A stretch of 64,000 nucleotides of DNA, from positions 81,950-145,949 of the forward strand of contig CABXDI010000001.1 in NCBI GenBank assembly GCA_902510815.1, read 5' to 3'. This stretch comes from an uncultured Verrucomicrobiota bacterium. GTDB lineage: Bacteria > Verrucomicrobiota > Verrucomicrobiia > Verrucomicrobiales > DEV007. This document shows, one piece after another, positions 38,293-45,908 of the stretch. The translations under genes and the position numbers were made by a program. The number at the start of each line of letters is the position of its first letter. Position 1 is the first letter of the stretch. A model generated the notes under the pieces. The model ran no database searches. It was not told the DNA's origin and was given only the letters and a program-made list of their open reading frames with translations.

Positions 38293-38469
38293 ATGAAAAT
38301 TCTTAGTGTCCTTTTAATGACGGTTTTTCTTGTATCGTGTGGTGGTGGGACCTGATGAGCAAGCAAGCTTACAGATAGTCTATCTGTTAATAGAAATGAT
38401 GAATCAAACAAGAGTAGTCTTCAGATGATAAGCAAAAATAGTAATTCTTTGCTAGAAAGCCAAAATTAA
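38293..38469 (+). pseudogene. broken small lipoprotein gene with two tandem in-frame TGA stops
   Basis: ATG 38293 opens MKILSVLLMTVFLVSCGGGT, a typical lipoprotein signal with a V-S-C lipobox, but codons 21-22 (38353-38358) are TGA TGA. The same frame then stays open for 36 codons (ASKLTDSLSV ... LLESQN) to TAA 38467. The simplest reading is a decayed or very short lipoprotein. A selenocysteine reading is unlikely: there is no conserved Cys context and no hairpin right after the stops. The rest of 38209-38589 shows nothing else I can support. Confidence 0.45.
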
Positions 38470-38589
38470 AATCATGAATTTATTTCTGAAACTCTAATCG
38501 TGTTTCCGACTAATGAGCTTAGTCACTTGATTCTTTGCGAAGGTAAAAAGCATGTTGTAATAGCGATTTGAATCTATATTCTCTCCAGT

Positions 38590-39750
38590 ATGTCTGATAG
38601 GAAGCCGCCAATTCTCTCCTCGATTTCCAATGATCGGTTGATGTCTTTGGATGCTTTTCGCGGATTTATCATGTTTTGGATCGTAGGTGGCGAAGCGCTC
38701 GCTCATGCGCTTACAAAGTTAGACGGGGTTCAATCAGAAGTACTAAATACATTAATAATTCAGCTACAACACGTGAGTTGGGAAGGGTTTCGGTTTTATG
38801 ATTTGATTTTTCCAACCTTCGTTTTCATTGTTGGAGCTTCCGTGGCGTTTTCATTAGGAAAATTGCAGGCTTCGGGCAGTCGGCGCGCTGCGGTCCGGCG
38901 GGTCATTTGGCGGGGGTTTTTGCTTTGGTTGATCGGCATTATTTATTACGGAGGAATCTCAAATGGATTATATGATGCTGAAACGAACAAGGGGGTGAGG
39001 TTGCTAGGTGTCCTACAGCGGATAGGGATTTGCTATTTGGTTACGGGGTTACTGTTTATCTATTTACCTGTGCGCGGGTTGGTCGTGGCATTTCTGGTTT
39101 TACTTGGTGGTTATTGGGCACTTTTGTCTTTTGTGGCGGCGCCTGGCCAAGAAACGGTGAGTTTTGAGGCGGGCCGGAATATAACGAATTGGTTTGATTC
39201 AAAATATTTGCCGTTTTCTAAGTGGAGTGGGGCGTATGATCCGGAGGGTATTCTTTCCACATTACCGGCAATCGCGACCTGTCTATTGGGAGTTTTTGCG
39301 GGACTGCTTTTGAAAAATGAGGGGCTATCGCGAGGGAAGAAGGTTCTATTATTTTTCGGAGTTGGGGTGATTTTTGTTTTGTTCGGGCATTTATGGGGTG
39401 GGTATCACCCGGTAATTAAGTGCCTTTGGACTTCCAGCTTTGTGATTTTGGCAGGTGGTTGGAGTTTGATCTTACTAGCCCTCTTCTATTTGGTGATAGA
39501 CGTAGTGCAGCTCAAAAAGTGGGCAATGCCGTTTGTCTGGATTGGAATGAATCCGATTGTGATTTACTTGCTCTCAAGTGTATTAGATTTTAATCATATC
39601 GCGAAGCGGGTTTTAGGTGGATCGGTGGGAGACTGGGCGGATGGAATCTTGCCCGGATTAGGTGCGCTATTGATCGCTGTGGGTGGAATGTTTCTGATAT
39701 TCTGGTTGTGCCAGACTCTTTACAAACGAAAAGTCTTTTTACGAATTTAG
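38590..39750 (+). CDS. DUF5009/HGSNAT-like integral membrane acyltransferase
   Basis: 386 aa with about ten transmembrane helices. The N-terminal RLMSLDAFRGFIMFWIVGGE is the DUF5009/YeiB-like opening, with the R-x-x-x-L-D-x-x-R-G motif conserved in heparan-alpha-glucosaminide N-acetyltransferase-like proteins. The first periplasmic region contains QHVSWEGFRFYDLIFPTFVF, including the conserved H..W.G....D..FP.F.F motif whose His is the catalytic candidate. Members transfer acetyl groups across the membrane to sugars. Its G-rich codons stand out mildly from the AT-rich neighbours, so it too may be a later arrival. Confidence 0.85.
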   Translation: MSDRKPPILSSISNDRLMSLDAFRGFIMFWIVGGEALAHALTKLDGVQSEVLNTLIIQLQHVSWEGFRFYDLIFPTFVFIVGASVAFSLGKLQASGSRRAAVRRVIWRGFLLWLIGIIYYGGISNGLYDAETNKGVRLLGVLQRIGICYLVTGLLFIYLPVRGLVVAFLVLLGGYWALLSFVAAPGQETVSFEAGRNITNWFDSKYLPFSKWSGAYDPEGILSTLPAIATCLLGVFAGLLLKNEGLSRGKKVLLFFGVGVIFVLFGHLWGGYHPVIKCLWTSSFVILAGGWSLILLALFYLVIDVVQLKKWAMPFVWIGMNPIVIYLLSSVLDFNHIAKRVLGGSVGDWADGILPGLGALLIAVGGMFLIFWLCQTLYKRKVFLRI

Positions 39751-39848
39751 AGAAAGTGCTGAAGTGTCCCGACAAGATAAAAATCCTTCAAGAAAGAAAA
39801 ATTAATTAGAACGAAACCTGAACGAAAAACCTCTATGACAAAGAGTTT

Positions 39849-39957
39849 TTACTGCAGCCCGCCGCTAATTCTTTTCGGAAAATCTGTAGTTATAGAGTCT
39901 ACACCAAGATCTCTGAAGTGACGAGCCGTATCAATGTCATTGATGGTCAATAAATAG
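39849..39957 (-). pseudogene. 3' remnant of a duplicated GDPD gene
   Basis: Read on the minus strand this encodes LLTINDIDTARHFRDLGV and continues DSITTDFPKRISGGLQ before TAA. It matches the last 32 codons of the intact GDPD gene at 41024-41893 (TINDIETARHFRDLGV, then DSITTDFPKKIRDGLK). Similarity at the DNA level extends about 15 bases past the stop. Only the tail is present, with no start and no upstream homology beyond about 39957. The two copies flank the gene 40123-40941 as direct repeats. The rest of 39751-40122 holds no gene I can support. Confidence 0.8.
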
Positions 39958-40044
39958 CCCCTTTATTAACTAATGCTCATCGTTCATTTTGAACAAACTA
40001 GATAAAAACTAACAGAATCAGAATAACAATGAAGATATTTTAAC

Positions 40045-40074
40045 ATTTATATTGTTGCTAGTATTTATATTGTT
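40045..40074. repeat. 12-base direct repeat upstream of a secreted-protein gene
   Basis: ATTTATATTGTT occurs at 40045-40056 and again at 40063-40074, separated by GCTAGT (18-base period), 49 bases before the ATG at 40123. It may be a tandem operator or simply low-complexity AT sequence. Confidence 0.35.
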
Positions 40075-40122
40075 CTGTTATGCAGTGGTTACATATTAAA
40101 ATAAAATTCAAAACTTAAGATA

Positions 40123-40941
40123 ATGAAAAAAATAACAATAGCGTTAATGTCATTTTGTTTTCCTTGCATGTGCTTGGCGGATGATCATGCAAAGGGTGAA
40201 GATATAAAAAGTCCATCAATCTGGGTGGTTCGACATATTGAGGTTGAACTTGATAATGCCAAGGATTTTGAGGCTGCGGTAGCGAAGAAAACTCAAGAAT
40301 ACAATCGTAAAGAAGGTGCGGATTTATGGGCTACGTGGAAAGTTCTGACAGGCCCTCGAACAGGGCAGTACGCGCGTTTGTTCGGTGTATCCTCTTGGGC
40401 TGAATTAGATAAAGCCAATACGACTAATACTATCAATATTCCAAGAGGTAATGAGGAAAGTAGCTACTGGAGGGAAAATATTACCCCCTTACAAAAAACC
40501 AAAATTGCCCCTATGGAGGTTTGGATGAATGTTCCTGGAACAGAATATAATAATTTAGAAGAAGGCGTTCCAACAAGATACGGAGTGATTCAAAAGTGGA
40601 AGATGAAGCCTGGGATGTATCAGAAAAAAACAGCTCACGAAGTTAAGATGTCAGAGGCTCTTGCAGCAAGTGATTTGAAAATCAGAGGGCAGGTTATGCG
40701 ATTTGAATCAGGTGGTGATTTTATGACTTTTGGTCGATGGATTGGTTTTAATTCATGGGAGGAATTTGGAAAATTTCGTGAGTGGGGGAACTTAGGTAAG
40801 ATTTACGACGCCAAGCACGGTGAAGGTTCTTGGACCAAGTACTTGGAGGGTTGGAATTCGATTCACCAAGATGCTGGTAAAACGGAAATTGAATATTTGG
40901 AGTATTTAAATGATTTAAGCTCAATTGAGCTAAAAAATTAA
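40123..40941 (+). CDS. secreted protein with two ferredoxin-like (dimeric alpha/beta barrel) repeats, unknown function
   Basis: 272 aa with a signal peptide (MKKITIALMSFCFPCMCLA). The mature part has two similar units: VVRHIEVELDNAKDFEAAVA...YARLFGVSSWAELDK, and YGVIQKWKMKPGMYQKKTAH...FMTFGRWIGFNSWEEFGK. Each has strand-helix-strand character like dimeric alpha/beta-barrel proteins (NIPSNAP, EthD, ABM families), but I cannot assign it to one. It sits alone between two copies of GDPD 3' sequence, so it may have been inserted there. Confidence 0.6.
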   Translation: MKKITIALMSFCFPCMCLADDHAKGEDIKSPSIWVVRHIEVELDNAKDFEAAVAKKTQEYNRKEGADLWATWKVLTGPRTGQYARLFGVSSWAELDKANTTNTINIPRGNEESSYWRENITPLQKTKIAPMEVWMNVPGTEYNNLEEGVPTRYGVIQKWKMKPGMYQKKTAHEVKMSEALAASDLKIRGQVMRFESGGDFMTFGRWIGFNSWEEFGKFREWGNLGKIYDAKHGEGSWTKYLEGWNSIHQDAGKTEIEYLEYLNDLSSIELKN

Positions 40942-41023
40942 GACTCATCGATAATACTAAGTCATAGAAGATGTTGAATTAACTGGAGGAAACTGGTGAA
41001 GAAAGTTCAATGACAGAGAATTT

Positions 41024-41893
41024 TCACTTCAGCCCGTCACGGATTTTCTTTGGAAAGTCTGTAGTAATAGAGTCTACGCCAAGATCTCTAAAGTGACGGG
41101 CTGTCTCAATGTCATTAATGGTCCAGCAATGAAAAGTTAATCTGGATTTTCGCAAGCTTTTGACAAAATTTGAATCAACCACCTCTTTATTAGCTTGAGT
41201 GCCTATTCCACTAGCTGAAGATTTTTTTAGAGTTTTAAACAATTCGGTTTTATCAGGAGACCAGTTTCCTGTTTCCTTATTTTTTTTGTAGGACTCTAAG
41301 AAATTAGCTTCGATGTTTGGCCACTTGTTGCGGCATGCCTTGATAACTTGATAATCAAAAGAAATAAAACTTATCTGATTGGCTAACTCTGGCCGCTTAT
41401 CTATTCTTGGATCAAGCACTTTGATTAAAGGATCCACAATCTCAGTTCCACATTTAATTTCGATAAAGAATTTTTTACCCATCGGCAAAGAATCTATAAT
41501 TTGCTCTAGTGTAGGAATACGAGCACTAGAAAATTTTTCACCTTTCCATGACCCCACATCAATACTCTGAAGCTCTTTGAGCTTAACTTCTTTCACAAGA
41601 AGATTAATACTTCCTCCACTAACCTTAGATGTATTCGCATCATGAATTGCAATAATATGTCCATCATGAGTTAAATGAAAATCCCCCTCAATCCCATCAG
41701 CTCCAAGCTTCCATGCTAGGTTAAATGCCTCCATTGTATTTTCTGGAGCAATACCAGATGCGCCCCGATGCGCAATGATCAGTGGCGGCTCGGATAAAGC
41801 TAAACTTATTAGAATCCAAAAAACTAAAAGCAATGACTTCAATGGCGATAAAAAATTCATTGTTCGCCAATTTAATTTCATACAATTAGTCAT
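41024..41893 (-). CDS. secreted glycerophosphodiester phosphodiesterase (GDPD) family
   Basis: 289 aa; a signal-peptide-like segment starts at Met12 (MNFLSPLKSLLLVFWILISL), so the true start may be 41860. Catalytic features are complete: IAHRGASGIAPENTMEAF (HR...E-N-T), LGADGIEGDFHLTHDGHIIA (E-x-D) and IHDANTSKVSG (second His). Further conserved elements are FFIEIKCG and the C-terminal FHCWTINDIETARHFRDLGV. It would hydrolyse glycerophosphodiesters to glycerol-3-phosphate and an alcohol, outside the cytoplasm. Its 3' end is duplicated as a remnant at 39849-39957. Confidence 0.9.
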   Translation of the reverse strand: MTNCMKLNWRTMNFLSPLKSLLLVFWILISLALSEPPLIIAHRGASGIAPENTMEAFNLAWKLGADGIEGDFHLTHDGHIIAIHDANTSKVSGGSINLLVKEVKLKELQSIDVGSWKGEKFSSARIPTLEQIIDSLPMGKKFFIEIKCGTEIVDPLIKVLDPRIDKRPELANQISFISFDYQVIKACRNKWPNIEANFLESYKKNKETGNWSPDKTELFKTLKKSSASGIGTQANKEVVDSNFVKSLRKSRLTFHCWTINDIETARHFRDLGVDSITTDFPKKIRDGLK

Positions 41894-42071
41894 AGGAGCA
41901 CAAAGGTTCGATATATTAGTCGTTTCTGTCTAGAATCATTTTTGCCACACTTAGCTTCATTAGGTACATATAATAAAATAAATTATCGACTATTAATTCG
42001 CTTCCACCAAAAAAAGGATTCTCGACACAAGGGCATGAAAAGCGCAAAATAATGTTCCTAATTTTATAGAT

Positions 42072-42698
42072 ATGAAAAAAATCACCTCAACCCTAATTAC
42101 ACTAATTGCCATTTCAGGAATTGCTTCTGCTGATCACCATAGCAAATCACTTTTCAACGGGAAAGACCTCACCGGTTGGCAAGACCGCAACGGTAAAGCC
42201 TCAAAATGGGAAGTTGTTAATGGAACCCTTCAAGGTCAAAAAAAGACTGGTGATATATGGAGCAAAGAAAGGTATGGAGACTTCATTCTATCACTCGAAT
42301 TTAAGACAACAGGTAATAGCGGAATTTTCTTTAGAACTGACAATCCAAAAAGTCCTGTCCAAACTGGAATCGAGGTTCAAGTAGAGAAGCCTAATGGCCC
42401 AAATAAACATTCCGTAGGAGCTTTATATGATCTAGTTCCTCCAAAGAAAAATAATGCAACGACCGGTTGGAATAAAGTTAAGATTACCGCCAAAGACAAT
42501 ATGATCACTGTAGAAATGAACGGGGAAGTCATTAATGGAATGGATCTTAATAAATGGACTGAGCCTAATAAGAATCCAGACGGCTCAAAGAATAAGTACA
42601 AGACTGCTTTAAAAGACTTCAAAAGAGAGGGCCATATAGGTTTTCAAGACCATGGACACCTTGTCTCTTATAAAAACATTACAATCAAGAAGCTCTAG
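42072..42698 (+). CDS. DUF1080 (3-keto-disaccharide hydrolase-like) secreted protein
   Basis: 208 aa with a signal peptide (MKKITSTLITLIAISGIASA). The mature protein starts SLFNGKDLTGWQDRNGKASK and contains WEVVNGTLQG, YGDFILSLEFKTTGNSGIFF and FREGHIGFQDHGHLVSYKNI (as KREGHIGFQDHGHLVSYKNI), the classic DUF1080 jelly-roll pattern. PVC genomes carry many such genes; some are 3-ketoglycoside hydrolases, others only bind carbohydrate. It lies 25 bases upstream of a PI-PLC-like gene and probably shares its transcript, as part of a secreted degradative set with 43810-45333. Confidence 0.9.
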   Translation: MKKITSTLITLIAISGIASADHHSKSLFNGKDLTGWQDRNGKASKWEVVNGTLQGQKKTGDIWSKERYGDFILSLEFKTTGNSGIFFRTDNPKSPVQTGIEVQVEKPNGPNKHSVGALYDLVPPKKNNATTGWNKVKITAKDNMITVEMNGEVINGMDLNKWTEPNKNPDGSKNKYKTALKDFKREGHIGFQDHGHLVSYKNITIKKL

Positions 42699-42723
42699 GG
42701 TTATAGTTATATAATATATTACA

Positions 42724-43806
42724 ATGAACCTCGCCCGGTTTGGTACGAGTGCCGCATTATCTATTTTGATCTTGGTCAAATTGTCTTTTGCCCAAGACAA
42801 AGGATCCATACGCATAAATCAAATACAGCTCATTGGAACCCACAACTCATACCATATTGCTCTTCCTGAAAAGAACCTTAAGAGAATAGGTATTATAAAC
42901 CGTGGGTTAAAGGATTCCTTGGAGTATACTCACCGCCCCCTCACGGAACAGTTAGAAAAACTTGGAGTTCGTCATTTTGAGTTAGATATTTTTGCGGATC
43001 CCAAAGGAGGTCACTATTCGAGAAGTAGCACACCCGGTCTATTAGGTCTAAATCCTCCAGTAATGTTTAGTAAAGAAATGGAAAAGCCAGGATTCAAAGT
43101 TCTCCATGACTCCGCAGTCGACTATCTAACGACGACACCCACCCTGATATCTGCATTAAATGAGATTAAAAATTGGTCAACTAATAACCCTTCCCATGTT
43201 CCTATTTTCATTCTTCTTGAAATGAAAGATAAAAGCCCAGTTCCACTAGCCAAGAAACCAGTTCAATTTAATCGAGCTCTCCTTGAAAAGGTGGAATCTG
43301 AGATCCTTAGTGTATTTAAAAAAGAGAAAATCATTACTCCAGACTCAGTCAGAGGAAAGTTTAAAACGCTTAGAGAAGCGGTACTGACGAAAGGGTGGCC
43401 CTCTGTTGATACCTCTAAAGGAAAGGTCATGTTTGGGTTAGATAATGGAGGAAAGATTCGTAACATGTATATTGCGAAAAATCCATCGCTAGAAGGAAGG
43501 CTTTTATTTGCAAGTGTTGGCGAAAATGATCCAGGGGCCGCCTTCTTTAAGCTCAATGATCCTCTAAGAGCGCATGCCCAAATAAAGCGCCTTGTGAAAG
43601 CAGGATTCATGGTTCGTACCAGAGCTGACTCTGATACACGAGAAGCAAGAAAAAATGAAACAACGAGAAGAGATAAAGCTCTATCTAGTGGAGCTCAATT
43701 CGTTAGTACAGATTTTCCAGAGCCAAATAAAAAATTCTCAGACTACTCAGTCTCATTCGAAAAAGGAGCCAATTTCAGGGTCAACCCTGTGAGCGGAAAG
43801 AACTAA
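42724..43806 (+). CDS. secreted PI-PLC-like phosphodiesterase (Ca2+-dependent type)
   Basis: 360 aa with a signal-like N-terminus (ALSILILVKLSFA). The barrel motifs are QLIGTHNSYHIALP (first His), GVRHFELDIFADPKGGHYS (metal-binding Glu/Asp), FKVLHDSAVDY (second His) and VPIFILLEMKDKSP. This matches the Ca2+-dependent phosphatidylinositol-specific phospholipase C1-like family. A C-terminal segment FMVRTRADSDTREARKNETT and AQFVSTDFPEP is also characteristic. The likely substrate is a phosphodiester lipid or polyol phosphate. It lies 25 bases after the DUF1080 gene and 3 bases before the dehydrogenase-like gene, so an operon is likely. Confidence 0.85.
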   Translation: MNLARFGTSAALSILILVKLSFAQDKGSIRINQIQLIGTHNSYHIALPEKNLKRIGIINRGLKDSLEYTHRPLTEQLEKLGVRHFELDIFADPKGGHYSRSSTPGLLGLNPPVMFSKEMEKPGFKVLHDSAVDYLTTTPTLISALNEIKNWSTNNPSHVPIFILLEMKDKSPVPLAKKPVQFNRALLEKVESEILSVFKKEKIITPDSVRGKFKTLREAVLTKGWPSVDTSKGKVMFGLDNGGKIRNMYIAKNPSLEGRLLFASVGENDPGAAFFKLNDPLRAHAQIKRLVKAGFMVRTRADSDTREARKNETTRRDKALSSGAQFVSTDFPEPNKKFSDYSVSFEKGANFRVNPVSGKN

Positions 43807-43809
43807 ATT

Positions 43810-45333
43810 ATGAAACTTATTAATTGCTTAACTTTATTTATAGTAATTTACATTACTTATATAAAGGCAGAGGAACCCAAGTCCCTTGATCCTAACTACA
43901 GACTCGATCTCTTTGCTGATAATTCAATGGTATCAACACCCGTCGGGTGCACAATAGACCATTCAGGAAGACTCCTGGTTATCGAGTCACATACTCATTT
44001 CAGACCTGATGATTATAAGGGCCCAGAAACTGATCGAATTCTCGCCTTCACTGATACGAATGGAAATGGAAAAGCTGACAAAGTTCAAACCTATTACCTA
44101 GGTGGCACTCATACGATGTCGATTACCAATGCAGGTAAAAATGCTACTATCGTAGCGACAAGAGGCGAAATATACAGACTAGATGACCTCAATAATGATG
44201 GTACTGCAGATTTAAAAACAGAGATAATAAAGCTAGAAACTGAGGGCAATTATCCACACAACGGACTTTGTGGCTTAGTACTGACTTCCGACAAATCCAA
44301 ACTTTACTTTGGATTCGGTGAAAACCTCGGGAAGGACTATGAGATTGTTAGTCATCTTGGAAAAAAAGAAATCACTCGCCTCAAGGGAGGTGGAGAAGGA
44401 GGAAATATATACAGCTATAATTTTTCTGACGGATCCATGAAAAAAATAGCTACTGGTTTCTGGAATCCCTTTGGAATCTGTTTAACCAAAGAGGGAGAAA
44501 TGTTTGCGGTCGATAATGACCCTGACCAAAGACCTGAGAACCGACTGCTAAAAATTATTCCTGGAGGAGATTACGGCTACCAATTCAAATACGGAAGACC
44601 TGGAACTGATCCTTTACAGGCATGGGACGGCGAATTACCAGGAACACTACCCATGATCTGCGGTACAGGTGAAGCTGCATGTTCAGTGATTCCATATGGA
44701 AATTATTTATGGGTATCAAGCTGGGCCTTAGGACAAATTGAACAGTATGAACTAAAGGAAGAAGGTTCTAACTACTCAGCCACAATGAAAACCATCGTCA
44801 AAGGTGATGCCAATTTTAGACCAGTCGATTTTGCTCATGCTAAAGATGGTTCGGTTTTTTTCACGGACTGGGTAAATGCAAGCTATCAATTGCATGGACA
44901 AGGCAAGATATGGAAACTCACTCCGGTAAAAGGAAAGATGCCAGAAAAAATAAACTCTATCAGAACTGAAACCCTATCTCAAAAATTAAATATTAAATCA
45001 CTTGAAAAAATTCAAGAGGATCAATTTAAACTCGCTAACTTCTTTTGGCATTACCAGAACTCTGAAAAGAAAATTAATATTGATTGGAAATCTCTCTCGG
45101 AAAAATCCAAGGTAGCTTTACTTACATCGACTAGATGGCAAGAAGATCTAGATACTAATCTTATCTCAAAAGCGCTTAAAGATCCCTCTAAAAAAGTACA
45201 AATAGCAGTTATACGAATAATTGCTGATCGAGATATGCAAAATTATAAAGAAGATCTAAAGTCTATACTTACAAAAATTGATGACGAGTCCCAGCTATCT
45301 AAGGTAACAGCTTCGGCTTTAAAAAAACTCTAA
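43810..45333 (+). CDS. PVC membrane-bound-dehydrogenase-type beta-propeller protein
   Basis: 507 aa with a signal peptide (residues 1-20). The six-bladed-propeller part starts YRLDLFADNSMVSTPVGCTI and contains GRLLVIESHTHFRPDDYKGP, DRILAFTDTNGNGKADK (Ca2+-loop-like D-x-N-x-D) and NPFGICLTKEGEMFAVDNDP, the pattern of the PVC 'putative membrane-bound dehydrogenase' family. The C-terminal 110 residues are HEAT-like helices. The c-type heme domain seen in longer members is absent, so this is a short form. Predicted to oxidise sugars or act as a scaffold; the activity is unproven. Confidence 0.85.
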   Translation: MKLINCLTLFIVIYITYIKAEEPKSLDPNYRLDLFADNSMVSTPVGCTIDHSGRLLVIESHTHFRPDDYKGPETDRILAFTDTNGNGKADKVQTYYLGGTHTMSITNAGKNATIVATRGEIYRLDDLNNDGTADLKTEIIKLETEGNYPHNGLCGLVLTSDKSKLYFGFGENLGKDYEIVSHLGKKEITRLKGGGEGGNIYSYNFSDGSMKKIATGFWNPFGICLTKEGEMFAVDNDPDQRPENRLLKIIPGGDYGYQFKYGRPGTDPLQAWDGELPGTLPMICGTGEAACSVIPYGNYLWVSSWALGQIEQYELKEEGSNYSATMKTIVKGDANFRPVDFAHAKDGSVFFTDWVNASYQLHGQGKIWKLTPVKGKMPEKINSIRTETLSQKLNIKSLEKIQEDQFKLANFFWHYQNSEKKINIDWKSLSEKSKVALLTSTRWQEDLDTNLISKALKDPSKKVQIAVIRIIADRDMQNYKEDLKSILTKIDDESQLSKVTASALKKL

Positions 45334-45340
45334 AATAAAT

Positions 45341-45649
45341 TTAGTCATTCTCCGGCTCTAACCCTTTAAGAGTCGCAACTGTAGCGCCCCAACCACCACT
45401 TGTTTGATTTCCTAATGTATAGGAAATGACTTCATTCTGCATTTTATCAAGGAGCCTATGTACACCCTCCCTAAGCGTCCCTGTACCCTTTCCATGAACT
45501 ATTCTTATTAAGAGGATATTCTTTTCTCTACACTCCCTAATATATTCTCTTAAAAGGGAGCTTACTTCATTAGGGCGAAAAGCATGTAAATCAATTTCAG
45601 AAGTAATTGGAAGACAAATGGGGTCACCTGATGAGTTTGAATTCGACAA
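45341..45649 (-). CDS. Smr-domain protein
   Basis: 102 aa from a TTG start at 45649; no ATG is available upstream of the domain. The Smr (MutS2 C-terminal) domain is nearly the whole protein: EIDLHAFRPNEVSSLLREYI, IRIVHGKGTGTLREGVHRLL and GGWGATVATL. 'D-L-H' and 'H-G-K-G-T-G' are the hallmark motifs. Stand-alone Smr proteins nick or bind DNA or RNA, including roles in ribosome rescue; which applies here is unknown. A 259-base upstream region with strong secondary structure (45765-45875) lies before the start. Confidence 0.85.
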   Translation of the reverse strand: MSNSNSSGDPICLPITSEIDLHAFRPNEVSSLLREYIRECREKNILLIRIVHGKGTGTLREGVHRLLDKMQNEVISYTLGNQTSGGWGATVATLKGLEPEND

Positions 45650-45680
45650 AATAAATGAGTTCTAGCACAAATTAAATTAC

Positions 45681-45700
45681 TAAAAAACAGCTGTTTTTTA
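45681..45700. other. 20-base perfect palindrome upstream of smr
   Basis: TAAAAAACAG is followed directly by CTGTTTTTTA, so both strands read the same. It lies 32 bases before the smr start. It could be a weak bidirectional terminator or a protein-binding site; there is no loop spacer. Confidence 0.35.
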
Positions 45701-45754
45701 ACTTATCACGAAAATGTTTACTTTTTTTGCTAAGATTTGGTGAAGTCGAGGAGT

Positions 45755-45760
45755 TATAAT
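45755..45760 (+). promoter_or_regulatory. -10 element before a structured RNA candidate
   Basis: A perfect TATAAT precedes the hairpin cluster by a few bases on the plus strand. No convincing -35 is found at 16-18 bases, so support is partial. Confidence 0.3.
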
Positions 45761-45764
45761 ATTA

Positions 45765-45875
45765 ACAGCATGCGCAAGCATGTTACTTGCTGAGACCAGT
45801 CGTCCCCTTCCTTCAAGTGGGGTTATAATTAAAGGAAGAGGGACGACTCCTCTCGGGCGAAAGCCCTACTGAGGT
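45765..45875 (+). ncRNA. candidate structured RNA with three hairpins
   Basis: Hairpin A (45769-45782): CATGC-GCAA-GCATG, framed by CAGCA/TGCTG (45766-45792). Hairpin B (45798-45848): a 16-bp stem (AGTCGTCCC plus CTTCCTT with AAGGAAG plus GGGACGACT, one bulged A) and an 18-base loop. Hairpin C (45849-45874): CCTC/GAGG enclosing GGGC-GAAA-GCCC. Two loops are GNRA tetraloops only when read on the plus strand, pointing to plus-strand transcription; a TATAAT precedes it. No U-run terminator follows. Alternatively it is the 5' leader of smr on the minus strand. I could not match it to a known riboswitch, 6S, SRP, RNase P or tmRNA. Confidence 0.45.
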
Positions 45876-45908
45876 AATTATATAAATTCTTATTGTTAAA
45901 GTTAAAAC

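Noticed and set aside
38353..38358. TGATGA read as two selenocysteines
   Set aside because: No redox-motif context and no hairpin immediately downstream; decay is simpler.
30969..41900. Integrative element bounded by att sites
   Set aside because: Apart from the recombinase I see no att repeats, tRNA junction, phage or conjugation genes; the boundary cannot be drawn.
45765..45875. tRNA-Sec (selC) in the structured gap near the selenoprotein
   Set aside because: No long acceptor, no GGTTCGA T-loop and no UCA anticodon arm can be drawn.
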